DNA of 64,000 nt from JBGPTF01 sp041490445 (GTDB lineage Bacteria > Acidobacteriota > Terriglobia > Acidiferrales > UBA7541): assembly GCA_041490445.1 (NCBI GenBank), contig JBGPTF010000018.1, forward strand, positions 1-64,000, written 5' to 3'. Within the stretch, counting starts at the first letter, position 1. Each line of letters starts with the position of its first letter. The notes below the pieces were generated by a model. The model did no database searches and was not told where the DNA came from. It saw only the letters and a program-made list of their open reading frames with translations. Positions 34,821 to 43,169 of this stretch are shown here, one piece after another. The position numbers were made by a program, and so were the translations under genes.

Positions 34821-35581
34821 TGCTGTTCTCCTGCACTCGGGTAGACACGCTTGGTCACCGTGCGTTCAACGACCTTGCCGAATGCGTCCTTCGCAGTTTG
34901 CCGAAACACAACACCATCCAGATCAATCTTCTCCACGCGGCCGTCGAACAGGCTGTCGCCTTCGCGGAGGAAATAAACGCGCTGCTGCGGGTTCGAAACC
35001 ACCGCCAGCGTCCCGTTGGGGCCGTGAACTGTTCCCTCCAGCCGCATCGTGGCGATCAGCAGGCCGGCCTTCCCCGGCGGAAGGTTCTGCGGAATTTCGG
35101 ACCCTGTCCTCTTCGTGATCAACGGCTCAAATGGATCGCGGCGCCGCGCGGCACTCTCCGTCTCGGCAGCCACCTTCTTGGACTTCGCGGGTGTCTTTGC
35201 TGCTCCGCTGGCCTTCGCGGAAGACTTCTTCTCCACGCGAACAGCAGGTTTCTTTGCAGAGGCCGCTGCCGGCTTCTGCGTCGCGGGCTTTTTTGCCGCT
35301 TGTAGCTGAACTTTTTGCTTCTGCTCGGGCGGCTTCTGTACAGGCGGCTTCTGAACCAGTGCCTTCTGCACGGCGGGCTTTTGGGCTGCCTTGGTTTGTG
35401 GGGCAGGCTTTTGCGCTGGCGCTTTCGCCGGCTTCGTGGGGGGCTTCTGCGCCATGGCGACCGCCGGCTTCTGCGTAGATTTCTGAGCCGGCTTCGCCTG
35501 TGCCGCAGCTGCAGGCGCAAGCCAGCAGACCAGCATCGCTAGTCCGAACCAGTTCGCCGCTGCTCTCGCGCGTTTGTTCAT
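34817..35581 (-). CDS. pilP: Pilus assembly protein PilP-like
   Basis: Inner-membrane or periplasmic protein that links PilN/PilO to the secretin. The 254 residues start with a signal-type helix (WFGLAMLVCWLAPAAA). A striking low-complexity zone of repeated QKP/KPA units follows (about 28-135). The C-terminal domain (about 145-250) has RRRDPFEPLI, RLEGTVHGPNGTLAVV and VYFLREGDSLFDGRVEKID, the conserved PilP beta-sandwich. There is no lipobox cysteine at the expected place, unlike classical PilP. It lies 19 bp downstream of pilO. Confidence 0.82.
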   Translation of the reverse strand: MNKRARAAANWFGLAMLVCWLAPAAAAQAKPAQKSTQKPAVAMAQKPPTKPAKAPAQKPAPQTKAAQKPAVQKALVQKPPVQKPPEQKQKVQLQAAKKPATQKPAAASAKKPAVRVEKKSSAKASGAAKTPAKSKKVAAETESAARRRDPFEPLITKRTGSEIPQNLPPGKAGLLIATMRLEGTVHGPNGTLAVVSNPQQRVYFLREGDSLFDGRVEKIDLDGVVFRQTAKDAFGKVVERTVTKRVYPSAGEQQ

Positions 35582-35600
35582 CGTGCCCCGTTCCCCTCGG

Positions 35601-36239
35601 CTACTTCTTCTTGAGCGGCACGCCGCCCTCGGCCGGCGGTCCAGCCGCCTCCGCCGACTTCGTGAAGAATGTCGTCACGGTCATGGTCCCGGTGATACTG
35701 GTGCCCGGCGCCATGCGAAACCCGGACGAACGCCCTTCGGCGACTCCCTTGAGCGACAGGTCCCCAACATTGATGATCCGTGAAAGGCGTCCCAGCCGGG
35801 TAAAAAAGTCCAAAAGCGCGTAGTAGGAGCCATCCGCCTCGAGTTCGAAGGGCATCTCGTAGTGATACTCGCGAGCGACCACCGGCTTCGTCGTCAGCCT
35901 CCGGATGGATACGTTGGACGCCGCTGCCGTCCCCTGGAGCATGCGGATAAATTCATCCACCTGCTTTTCTTCCGGCACGATCGTCTGCAGGGTTTCGAGC
36001 TGCTTCTTCAGGGCTTCCATCTTTCCCTGCAGTTCGACCCTCCGCCGTTCGTACGTTTGCAGCGTGTTAACTTCTTTCTTCAGCGGCTCCAGTTGCTTGG
36101 TCGCGGCTTCCAGATCGGCGCGAACCTTCGATACCGGAAGACCCGGTGTGTACAGCCCGGCAATCACGATCGCCACGCCGACGAGGAGGAACACCACCGC
36201 CTGCATTGGCCACGGCCATTCGCGAAAGGGAGTTGCCAT
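35601..36239 (-). CDS. pilO: Pilus assembly protein PilO
   Basis: A 212-residue inner-membrane protein of the pilus alignment complex. One transmembrane helix (about 11-30, QAVVFLLVGVAIVIAGLY) is followed by a coiled coil (about 40-85, with heptads in LEAATKQLEPLKKEVNTL) and a ferredoxin-like periplasmic domain. Late segments FFTRLGRLSRIINVGDLSLKG and SITGTMTVTTFF are typical PilO landmarks. It follows pilN by 11 bp. Confidence 0.9.
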   Translation of the reverse strand: MATPFREWPWPMQAVVFLLVGVAIVIAGLYTPGLPVSKVRADLEAATKQLEPLKKEVNTLQTYERRRVELQGKMEALKKQLETLQTIVPEEKQVDEFIRMLQGTAAASNVSIRRLTTKPVVAREYHYEMPFELEADGSYYALLDFFTRLGRLSRIINVGDLSLKGVAEGRSSGFRMAPGTSITGTMTVTTFFTKSAEAAGPPAEGGVPLKKK

Positions 36240-36250
36240 CGTGGTCCTCC

Positions 36251-36853
36251 CTACCCTTTCCCAGCCGGAGCCTGGGCCGCCTGGCTACTCGGCAGCTTGA
36301 ACTCAGCGCTCATCGTGAAATGAAAAGTCTCCACGTTCTTGGCCAGGTCGTTCTCTTTAGCCTCTTTGATCTCGATTTTGTCGAAGTATCCCGAGCGCTT
36401 CATCTGCGTGATGAGATTGGCGACGGCGTTGATGTTAGCTGCCTCTCCCTCAATATCCAGGCTGCTGCCTTTGCGCGAAAGCCCGGTAAGCCACAGGGCG
36501 TCCGTCCGGACGACGGTGTTCGCCACCATCTGCAACAGCTCCTGCCCGCCGGTGCGATTCCGCTGCAATTCCTCGATCACGGAAATGCGCTGCTGCAGAA
36601 TGCCCATGTCCTGTTCGTACCTCTGAACTTCGACGCGGACCTGTTCCAGCCGGGCCTTGTCCTGCAGGGCCTGTGCGATCTGCCGCTTCGTGTCTTCGAG
36701 GTCGCGATTCATCTGCACGTAGCGGATCCCGAGGATGACCATGGCCAGCCCGATCGCCCCCACCAGCATGAAGATGCGGATGGTCGCCTCGAGCGGGAGG
36801 GAAGGCCCCGCAGCTTTGGGCCGAGCCTGGCCGAGTAGGTTGATGTGGATCAT
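36251..36853 (-). CDS. pilN: Pilus assembly protein PilN
   Basis: A 200-residue bitopic protein that pairs with PilO and recruits cytoplasmic PilM. The N-terminal MIHINLLGQARP matches the PilM-binding INLLP-type motif. A transmembrane helix lies at about 27-47, then a coiled coil (QMNRDLEDTKRQIAQALQDK), then a ferredoxin-like domain with LLQMVANTVVRTDALWLTGLSRKG. It overlaps pilM by 4 bp (ATGA), consistent with translational coupling. Confidence 0.92.
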   Translation of the reverse strand: MIHINLLGQARPKAAGPSLPLEATIRIFMLVGAIGLAMVILGIRYVQMNRDLEDTKRQIAQALQDKARLEQVRVEVQRYEQDMGILQQRISVIEELQRNRTGGQELLQMVANTVVRTDALWLTGLSRKGSSLDIEGEAANINAVANLITQMKRSGYFDKIEIKEAKENDLAKNVETFHFTMSAEFKLPSSQAAQAPAGKG

Positions 36854-37902
36854 GGCGTATCGAAGCTCCTCAGCGCCAGGCCAACGGCAATCGCGAGCCG
36901 GGGCGCCATCTCTCGGAGTTGCGACTCATCGTGACGCGCCGGGTTGATCACGATCTTGCGGAACGGATAGAGCTCTTCTCCCGGCACGCCGAATTCCTCA
37001 CGCAGAAGATCCAGCAATCCGGGAACGCGGGCCGTGCCGCCGGCCACCACGATCCGCCGGATATTCTCTCCGCTCGCGGTTGCCCGGAAGAAATCGAATG
37101 TCTTCTGGATTTCGAGAATCAGGATGTCGGAGACGGAGCGCAGGATCGTGGTGCGCTGCTCGTCGGTGACGCCCGGACGGCTGCCGCCCATTTTCAGATG
37201 CTCGGCATCTTCAAAGCTGAGATCGAGCTCTTTCTGCAGCGCGTCGGTGTACTGGTTGCCGCCGACGGAAACGTCGCGCGTGAACAGCGGCGTCCAACCG
37301 CGCACGATGTTGATATTCATCACGCTCGCGCCGATGTTCAGCAGCGCAACCACCTGGCTTGGATCCGGCTCGTAGTTCACTTCGAAACAGTTTTGCAGGG
37401 CGAAGGCATCAATATCCACGACCACCGGCGTCTTACCCGCCTGTGCCAGAACGTTGGTGTGATTCAGAATCTTGTCCTTCTTCACCGCCACCAGCAGAAC
37501 GTCCATCTGGTTGTCCATCGCTTCGAGCAGTTGGTAGCTCAGATTCACGTCGGCGATATCGAAGGGGATGTGCTGGCTGGCTTCCGCATGCACCCGGTCG
37601 AACAGTTCTTCTTCGGTCATCATCGGCATGGGCACGCGCTTGACGATGACGGAATGCCCAGAAACGGAGGTGGCAACTTCCTTCGATTTGATCTTCTGGG
37701 CCTCGAAGATGGCGCTGATCTTCTCGGCGACCGCGGGGGCGTCCATGATGGCCCCGTCCACCACGATGTCCTGGGCTAGGGGTTCAAGGCCGAAGCTGAC
37801 CAGCTCAAATCCCTGTTTGGTCTGCTTCAATTCGACGGCCTTCACGGAACTCGACCCAATGTCCAGGCCGACAAGTGAACGTTGTTTGCCTAAGCCAAAC
37901 AT
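36850..37902 (-). CDS. pilM: Pilus assembly ATPase-fold protein PilM
   Basis: A 350-residue cytoplasmic actin-like (FtsA-related) protein of the type IV pilus platform. VGLDIGSSSVKAVEL is the phosphate-1 motif and VVAGGTARVPGLLDLL the adenosine motif. Segments VPMPMMTEEEL, EASQHIPFDI and LNIGASVMNINIV are typical of PilM. The start ATG 37902 is preceded by GAGGG. It is the first gene of the pilM-pilN-pilO-pilP-pilQ set, and its likely promoter is about 280 bp upstream. Confidence 0.95.
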   Translation of the reverse strand: MFGLGKQRSLVGLDIGSSSVKAVELKQTKQGFELVSFGLEPLAQDIVVDGAIMDAPAVAEKISAIFEAQKIKSKEVATSVSGHSVIVKRVPMPMMTEEELFDRVHAEASQHIPFDIADVNLSYQLLEAMDNQMDVLLVAVKKDKILNHTNVLAQAGKTPVVVDIDAFALQNCFEVNYEPDPSQVVALLNIGASVMNINIVRGWTPLFTRDVSVGGNQYTDALQKELDLSFEDAEHLKMGGSRPGVTDEQRTTILRSVSDILILEIQKTFDFFRATASGENIRRIVVAGGTARVPGLLDLLREEFGVPGEELYPFRKIVINPARHDESQLREMAPRLAIAVGLALRSFDTP

Positions 37903-38277
37903 TCTGTACCCTCACAAACCCCGGGCCTACCACTCCATCTTTCGCTGCACAGCCCGTTTGTCCCCGGCCGCTCTACCCCGCCCTGCCGGGATTTGCGCGT
38001 CAAATTCTTCAGGCGGCCGGTGAGTTCTCCTCCCGCTGAGGATGCTTCGCCTCGTGTTCGAGCGCTGCGGGAGTCCGCCTGCAACGGCGTGCCTCTTCTT
38101 GTGGTTATGGCATCCCCAGGTCAGGAGTGTCAAGCACCCGATTCCGACGGTGCGCTGTTGGTAAAGATGCCCACGCTCGCCTTATACGGCGAATGAATGC
38201 GATAGGTCAAGTACTTGTAGGAGTTCTAGTACCGTATCTCCAAACAGCCGAATCCGCCGTGCAAGCCAGAAGACGAT
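37903..38277. other. Intergenic region upstream of pilM
   Basis: A 375-bp gap between ubiD and pilM, both on the minus strand. It has a sigma-70-like pair at 38181-38210. Bases 38079-38093 on the minus strand read GGCACGCCGTTGCA, a near sigma-54 element with one base too little spacing. No small gene is evident. The pilM transcript would have a long leader. Confidence 0.45.
38181..38210 (-). promoter_or_regulatory. Possible sigma-70 promoter for the pilMNOPQ operon
   Basis: The minus strand has TTGACC (38210-38205) and TATAAG (38186-38181), separated by 18 bp. A transcript would begin near 38174, giving a leader of about 270 bases before pilM. Confidence 0.4.
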
Positions 38278-39744
38278 TCATACGGTCTTCGAGTGTGGAA
38301 TTCCGAGCTGCTTCCAGAGCTGATCCACTCGCGCTTTCGTGGCAGCATCCATCGTGATCTCATCGGGCCAGCGGCCCGCGTAGCCTTCCGAAGCCCACTT
38401 GCGGGTCGCATCGATGCCCATCTTCGAGCCGTAATCCTGCGTCCTTGCCGCGTGGTCCAATGTATCCACCGGCCCCAAGACAAACTGTGTGTCGCGTTCC
38501 GGATCAATCGCGCAAAGTGATTTCCAAACCACCTCGCGGAAGTTCTGGACGTCCACGTCGTGGTCCACCACGATGACGACCTTTGTGAACATGGCCTGCC
38601 CGAGCGACCAGATTGCGCTCATGATTTTGCGCGCGTGGCCCGGATACGATTTCCGGATCGAAACAATCATCAGGTTCTGAAAAATCCCTTCGGCGGGCAT
38701 CGCCACGTCCACGATTTCCGGGTACTGCATCCGCATCACCGGGAGGAAAATGCGTTCGACCGCGTGGCCCATGAAGAAATCTTCCTGTGGCGGCGGCCCG
38801 ACAATCGTCGTCAGATAGATGGGGTCTTTGCGGTGCGTCACGCAGGTGACGTGGAAGACCGGATACTCGCCTTCGAGCGAATAGAAACCCGTGTGGTCTC
38901 CGAAGGGGCCCTCCGTCCGCAGTTCGTTCAGGTGCACATAGCCTTCGAGGACGATCTCCGCGTTCGCGGGAACTTCCAGATCCACCGTCTCGCACGGGAC
39001 GGTCTCGACCGGCTCGCGCCGCAGGAATCCGGCGAACATGAATTCATCCATGTCCGGCGGCACCGGGAGCACTCCCGAGAGGCACGTCGCGGGATCGGCG
39101 CCGATGGCCACCGCCACTTCGAGTTTTCCTGCGGGGCTCTTTGCCCGGGCGCTGCGGAAATGTTCGGCGCCGTGTTTCTGTGTTTGCCAGTGCATCGCGG
39201 TTGTCCGCTCATCAAACACCTGCATGCGATACACGCCGACGTTGCGCTTCCCGGTTTCCGGATTCCTGGTGATCACGAGCGGCCAGGTGATGTAACGGCC
39301 TCCATCCTTCGGCCAGCATTGCAAGATGGGGAACTCGAGCAGCGAAAATCCTTCTTTGCGGATCACCTCTTTGCACGGGCCGCTGCGAACCGTCTTCGGG
39401 AAGAAGGCGCCGAGTTCGGCGAGCTTGGGCAGCATCTTCAGCTTCTCGAAGACGCCTCGCGGCGATTGAAAATCAAGGAACGACTGCACGCGCGCGGCAA
39501 CGTCTTCGACGGACTCCACTTCGAGCGCCAGATTCATTCGCCGCTCGCTCCCCAGAAGATTCGTCACGACCGGCACGCGCGAACCCTTCGGCCGCTCGAA
39601 CAAAAGCGCCGGCCCACCAGCCTTCGTCACCCGGTCGGTGATTTCAGTGATCTCAAGCAGCGGGTCCACTTCGGCGCCGATGCGCGCCAATTGGCCTTCC
39701 TTCTCAAGCTTCGATAGAAAATCCCGCAGATCGCGGTACGCCAC
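38278..39744 (-). CDS. ubiD: UbiD-family prenylated-FMN decarboxylase
   Basis: A 488-residue decarboxylase of the UbiD group, which uses prenylated FMN made by UbiX. In bacteria it works on the aromatic ring during ubiquinone or menaquinone synthesis. YRDLRDFLSKLEKEGQLARI is the conserved N-terminus. Cofactor and metal-binding segments include TWPLVITRNPETGKRNVGVYRMQ, PFGDHTGFYSLEGEYPVFHV and VVIVVDHDVDVQNFREVVW. The single gene is not beside ubiX or other quinone genes, so the exact substrate is not fixed by context. Confidence 0.92.
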   Translation of the reverse strand: MAYRDLRDFLSKLEKEGQLARIGAEVDPLLEITEITDRVTKAGGPALLFERPKGSRVPVVTNLLGSERRMNLALEVESVEDVAARVQSFLDFQSPRGVFEKLKMLPKLAELGAFFPKTVRSGPCKEVIRKEGFSLLEFPILQCWPKDGGRYITWPLVITRNPETGKRNVGVYRMQVFDERTTAMHWQTQKHGAEHFRSARAKSPAGKLEVAVAIGADPATCLSGVLPVPPDMDEFMFAGFLRREPVETVPCETVDLEVPANAEIVLEGYVHLNELRTEGPFGDHTGFYSLEGEYPVFHVTCVTHRKDPIYLTTIVGPPPQEDFFMGHAVERIFLPVMRMQYPEIVDVAMPAEGIFQNLMIVSIRKSYPGHARKIMSAIWSLGQAMFTKVVIVVDHDVDVQNFREVVWKSLCAIDPERDTQFVLGPVDTLDHAARTQDYGSKMGIDATRKWASEGYAGRWPDEITMDAATKARVDQLWKQLGIPHSKTV

Positions 39745-39983
39745 TTCCCCTCCTCGGCCACAACTCCGGCTGACTGTTTTCCGGCGAAACCGGAAGCGCC
39801 AACTCTAACACGGAGATACGGACTTGCAGAACTGCACCGAAGACAGTCCTGCAATTTTCTCCGCTGCGATGTAACGCTCCCCTCCGGGCTCACGTCCAAG
39901 AAAATGCGGGTCGGAAAGTAATGTCAGCGACCCTGCCGAGTTATACTTCAGGATCACACGCGGAGGGCGATCGGACGAAGACT

Positions 39984-41333
39984 ATGGCGATGCGAGACTT
40001 CTATCACAAACACAAGATTCTGGTGACCTTCGGCGGAGTTGCCATCATCCTGGTACTCGTGGCCGGCTTCGTCGCCTATCGAGGGCGCGGGGTACAGCCC
40101 AACTATTTGTTAGCCCCCATAGCCCGTGGCGATATCGCCTCGGTTGTGCAGGCCACCGGCACGATCAATCCGCTCACCACCGTTCCCGTCGGTTCCTACG
40201 TTTCCGGAACGGTGCAGTACATCTTCGCAGACTTCAACTCCCGCGTGCACGCCGGGCAGATTCTCGCGCAACTGGATCCGGCAATCTATCAGGCACAGGC
40301 AACCACAGCCCGCGGCAATCTGGCTAACGCCAAGGCCAGCCTCCTCAATTTGCAGGCTTCGCTCGAGATGGATCAGGCCGGCCTCGCCAAGGCCCAGGCG
40401 GATTTGTCCTATGCGCGCGCCAATGCCAATCGAGTCACCAACCTCTTCAAGGAAGGCGTCATCTCCACCGACCAGAACGACTTGTCCCAGTCCACGCTCG
40501 CGCAGAAAGATGCCGAGGTCCGCGGCGCGACAGCGCAGTTGAACAAGGATCGCGCTCAGATCGAGCAGGCCCGCGCCCAGGTGCAATCCATGGAAGGCGC
40601 TTTAAAGCAAGCGGAGACGAACCTGAGCTACACGACCATCATCTCGCCGATTGACGGAACCGCCGTCGCGCGGAACATCACGGTTGGGCAGTCCGTGGCT
40701 GCTTCGCTGCAGGCCCCCAACGTTTTCACGATCGCGCAGGACCTGAAGCGCATGCAGGTGTACGCCAAGACGGACGAGTCCGATACCGGCACCGTCAAAG
40801 TCGGCGCCAACGTCTCTTTTCAGGTGGATGCCTTCCCCGGTGAGATGTTCCACGGCCGCGTCAGCGCGATCCGCCTGAACGCGACGACCGTGCAGAACGT
40901 CGTGACGTATGACACCGTGATTGACTTTGAGAATCCCCAGGAAAAACTGCTGCCGGGCGAAACCGCCTATGTCACCATTCCCACCGGCTTCGCGAAGAAT
41001 ACGATCGAGATCCCCAATACCTCCCTGACGTTCACCCCGGAGATCCCTCGCAATGAGATGCTCGATCTGTTAAAGAAGTACAACATTTCGCGAGCGGCTT
41101 CCACCACCCATATGGGTGGCTGGCAGATGGTCTGGCAACTCGGACCCGACAAGAAACCTTTCCCGGTTGGCGTGCGTATCGGGATCACCGATTACGTCCA
41201 CTCGCAAGTGCTCGAAGGCAATCTGAAAGAGGGCGACATCCTGATCACCGGCCAGGAAACGTCTAAGACGCCGCAGGGTCAGTTCGGGGCTGGTCCGCGG
41301 CCGGGCGGTCCCGGTGGCCCAGTGCGGAGGTAG
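39984..41333 (+). CDS. MacA/HlyD-type periplasmic adaptor
   Basis: The membrane-fusion subunit of an ABC-type tripartite efflux system. From ATG 39984 the protein has 449 residues: an N-terminal helix (about 12-33), a barrel-sandwich/lipoyl half (about 45-100, with GTINPLTTVPVGSYVSGTV), a long alpha-hairpin (100-215; NLANAKASLLNLQASLEMDQ), the second lipoyl half (YTTIISPIDGTAVARNITVGQ) and a beta-barrel domain. The C-terminus is Gly/Pro-rich. An ATG at 39990 and a longer frame from 39921 are alternatives. It is followed 4 bp later by a MacB-like permease. Confidence 0.87.
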   Translation: MAMRDFYHKHKILVTFGGVAIILVLVAGFVAYRGRGVQPNYLLAPIARGDIASVVQATGTINPLTTVPVGSYVSGTVQYIFADFNSRVHAGQILAQLDPAIYQAQATTARGNLANAKASLLNLQASLEMDQAGLAKAQADLSYARANANRVTNLFKEGVISTDQNDLSQSTLAQKDAEVRGATAQLNKDRAQIEQARAQVQSMEGALKQAETNLSYTTIISPIDGTAVARNITVGQSVAASLQAPNVFTIAQDLKRMQVYAKTDESDTGTVKVGANVSFQVDAFPGEMFHGRVSAIRLNATTVQNVVTYDTVIDFENPQEKLLPGETAYVTIPTGFAKNTIEIPNTSLTFTPEIPRNEMLDLLKKYNISRAASTTHMGGWQMVWQLGPDKKPFPVGVRIGITDYVHSQVLEGNLKEGDILITGQETSKTPQGQFGAGPRPGGPGGPVRR

Positions 41334-41337
41334 CCGA

Positions 41338-42555
41338 GTGGATCTGCAAGACGTCATTCGCGTGGCGCTGCGAGCCCTCGCGAAAAACAAGATGCGCACG
41401 ATCCTTACGATGCTGGGCATCATCATCGGCGTCGGCGCGGTGATCTGCACCGTCGCAATCGGGGAAGGCGCCTCGCAGGAAGTTCAGGATCAGATCCGCA
41501 ACCTCGGCGACAATCTCGTCTACATCTTTGCCGGCAGCGTCAATCAACACGGCGTTCATCTGGGCAGCCAGGCAACCAAGACCCTGACCCTGGGAGACGC
41601 AAAAGCAATCCAGCAGAGCGCCCTGTACATCACCCGCGTCTCGCCCGGAGTCGGCTCGGCTGTTCAGGTTGTCTATGGAAACCAGAACTGGTTCACGCGG
41701 GTCCGTGGCGTTTCTCCCGAATACATGGCCATTCGCCGGTGGCCGATTGAGCGCGGAAGTGGATTCTCGGAGCGCGATGTGGACGTGGCGGCGAACGTTT
41801 GCCTCATCGGGCGAACGGTCGCGGATGTTCTTTTTCCCGAGGGAGAGGATCCGGTCGGAAAAACGATTCGCGTGCAAAACCTGCCGTTCCTGATCATCGG
41901 AGTTCCGCAACCGAAGGGCCGTTCGCCCTTCGGCGACGAGGACGATGCCCTCATCATGCCCTACACCACGGTTCAGAAAAAGCTCTCGGGCATCGACTGG
42001 CTGCAGTTCATCATGTGTTCGGCCGACTCGGAGCAGAACATCGGGCCGGCCAGAGATCAGATCACCGCCATGCTCCGCCAGCGCCACAAGCTGCGCCCGG
42101 ACCAGGACGACGATTTCATCATCCGCAGCCCGACCGATCTCGCGCAGGTGCAGGCGGAAGCAGGCAAGGTGATGACGCTGCTGCTCGCGAGCATCGCTTC
42201 GGTGTCGCTGCTCGTTGGCGGGATCGGCATCATGAACATCATGCTGGTCTCCGTCACGGAGCGCACCCGCGAAATCGGCGTGCGCATGGCCGTCGGCGCC
42301 ACCGAACGGGACGTGCAGCGGCAGTTTCTCAGCGAAGCGCTCGTCTTGAGCATGCTGGGAGGGAGCGCCGGCGTCGTGGCGGGCGTGCTTTCGTCGTTCG
42401 TGGTCTCCAGTTGGTTGGGCTGGGCAACACAAATTCCGCCCGTCGCCATTGGCGTCGCAGTCGTCTTCTCCGCTGCGGTCGGAGTCGCGTTCGGCTACTA
42501 TCCAGCTCGCAAGGCCGCACATCTCGATCCCATTGAGGCTCTTCGCTATGAATAA
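41338..42555 (+). CDS. MacB-like ABC transporter permease (FtsX domain, no ATPase)
   Basis: A 405-residue inner-membrane permease. The preferred start is GTG 41338, with GGAGG overlapping the end of the adaptor gene. It has the MacB topology: a first helix (TMLGIIIGVGAVICTVAI), a large periplasmic MacB_PCD domain (about 50-265) and three C-terminal helices in an FtsX domain (LLASIASVSLLVGGIGIMNIML, ERTREIGVRMAVGA). Full MacB proteins begin with an ATP-binding domain; here that domain is missing and no separate ATPase gene is adjacent, so the ATPase must be encoded elsewhere. Confidence 0.88.
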   Translation: MDLQDVIRVALRALAKNKMRTILTMLGIIIGVGAVICTVAIGEGASQEVQDQIRNLGDNLVYIFAGSVNQHGVHLGSQATKTLTLGDAKAIQQSALYITRVSPGVGSAVQVVYGNQNWFTRVRGVSPEYMAIRRWPIERGSGFSERDVDVAANVCLIGRTVADVLFPEGEDPVGKTIRVQNLPFLIIGVPQPKGRSPFGDEDDALIMPYTTVQKKLSGIDWLQFIMCSADSEQNIGPARDQITAMLRQRHKLRPDQDDDFIIRSPTDLAQVQAEAGKVMTLLLASIASVSLLVGGIGIMNIMLVSVTERTREIGVRMAVGATERDVQRQFLSEALVLSMLGGSAGVVAGVLSSFVVSSWLGWATQIPPVAIGVAVVFSAAVGVAFGYYPARKAAHLDPIEALRYE

Positions 42556-43024
42556 AGTTTTCCGGACGATCACCATCGCAGTGACTTTTTTCGCGGTCGC
42601 GATTCTCGCCGCGCCGGCACACGCACAATGGAAGAGACGGCAGGCTCCGGCCGCTTCGCAAGCCCCGGCTCCGCCGCCCGCTGCCGCAAATGCCGCGCGA
42701 CAGGCTCGTGCAGGGAAAACCAGAAACGTTCCCCAAACGACAGCAGAGGCCGGCGAACAGTTCTTCATCATCTCCTCGGTGGATCCGGCCAAGCAGCAGC
42801 TCGTGCTGAAACGCCCCACGGAGGTGACGGCTCTTATGCAGGTGGACGACAAAACGACCTACGTTGATGAAGACGGCGCGCCGCTTCACCTGATGGATCT
42901 TCGCGCGGGCGACACGGTCTATGTGCTCTCAAGACAGAATAAAGAACCAGGCCCCATCGCGAGCCGCATCCGCAAGGGGCCGATGACTCTCGCCGAGCTT
43001 CACAAGCACTATCTGAGCTACTGA
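42548..43024 (+). CDS. Secreted protein of unknown function
   Basis: A 158-residue protein with a clear signal peptide (TITIAVTFFAVAILAAPAHA, cleaved before QWKRR). A Pro/Ala-rich stretch (about 30-60) follows, then a small beta domain: FIISSVDPAKQQLVLKRP, VDDKTTYVDEDG and DLRAGDTVYVLS. These resemble an OB-like or DUF5666-type domain, but I cannot name it with confidence. It overlaps the permease stop by 8 bp, so it is likely translated with the efflux genes and may assist them in the periplasm. Confidence 0.65.
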   Translation: MNKVFRTITIAVTFFAVAILAAPAHAQWKRRQAPAASQAPAPPPAAANAARQARAGKTRNVPQTTAEAGEQFFIISSVDPAKQQLVLKRPTEVTALMQVDDKTTYVDEDGAPLHLMDLRAGDTVYVLSRQNKEPGPIASRIRKGPMTLAELHKHYLSY

Positions 43025-43113
43025 AAGCCGCGGAAGCCGGTCGCAAGGGCAATGTGTCATGCGTGCGAGCTTGCCCCGCTCGCGTTGAGGCAGGCACAGG
43101 GGCTTCCAATAAA

Positions 43114-43139
43114 AAGGGCCAGGCTTTGGCCTGGCCCTT
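43114..43139 (-). terminator. Intrinsic terminator
   Basis: A perfect 11-bp GC-rich stem (43114-43124 with 43129-43139) and a 4-base loop, followed on the minus strand by a T-run (TTTTTATT). It lies 31 bp past the stop of the beta-propeller gene. The stem may also slow transcription arriving from the plus-strand genes. Confidence 0.85.
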
Positions 43140-43169
43140 CCACCACAATTAACAGTCCGAACGCTGTGG

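Noticed and set aside
38079..38093. Possible sigma-54 promoter for pilM
   Set aside because: GG and GC elements are 9 bases apart instead of 10, a spacing sigma-54 rarely tolerates, and the site is 170 bp upstream of the gene.
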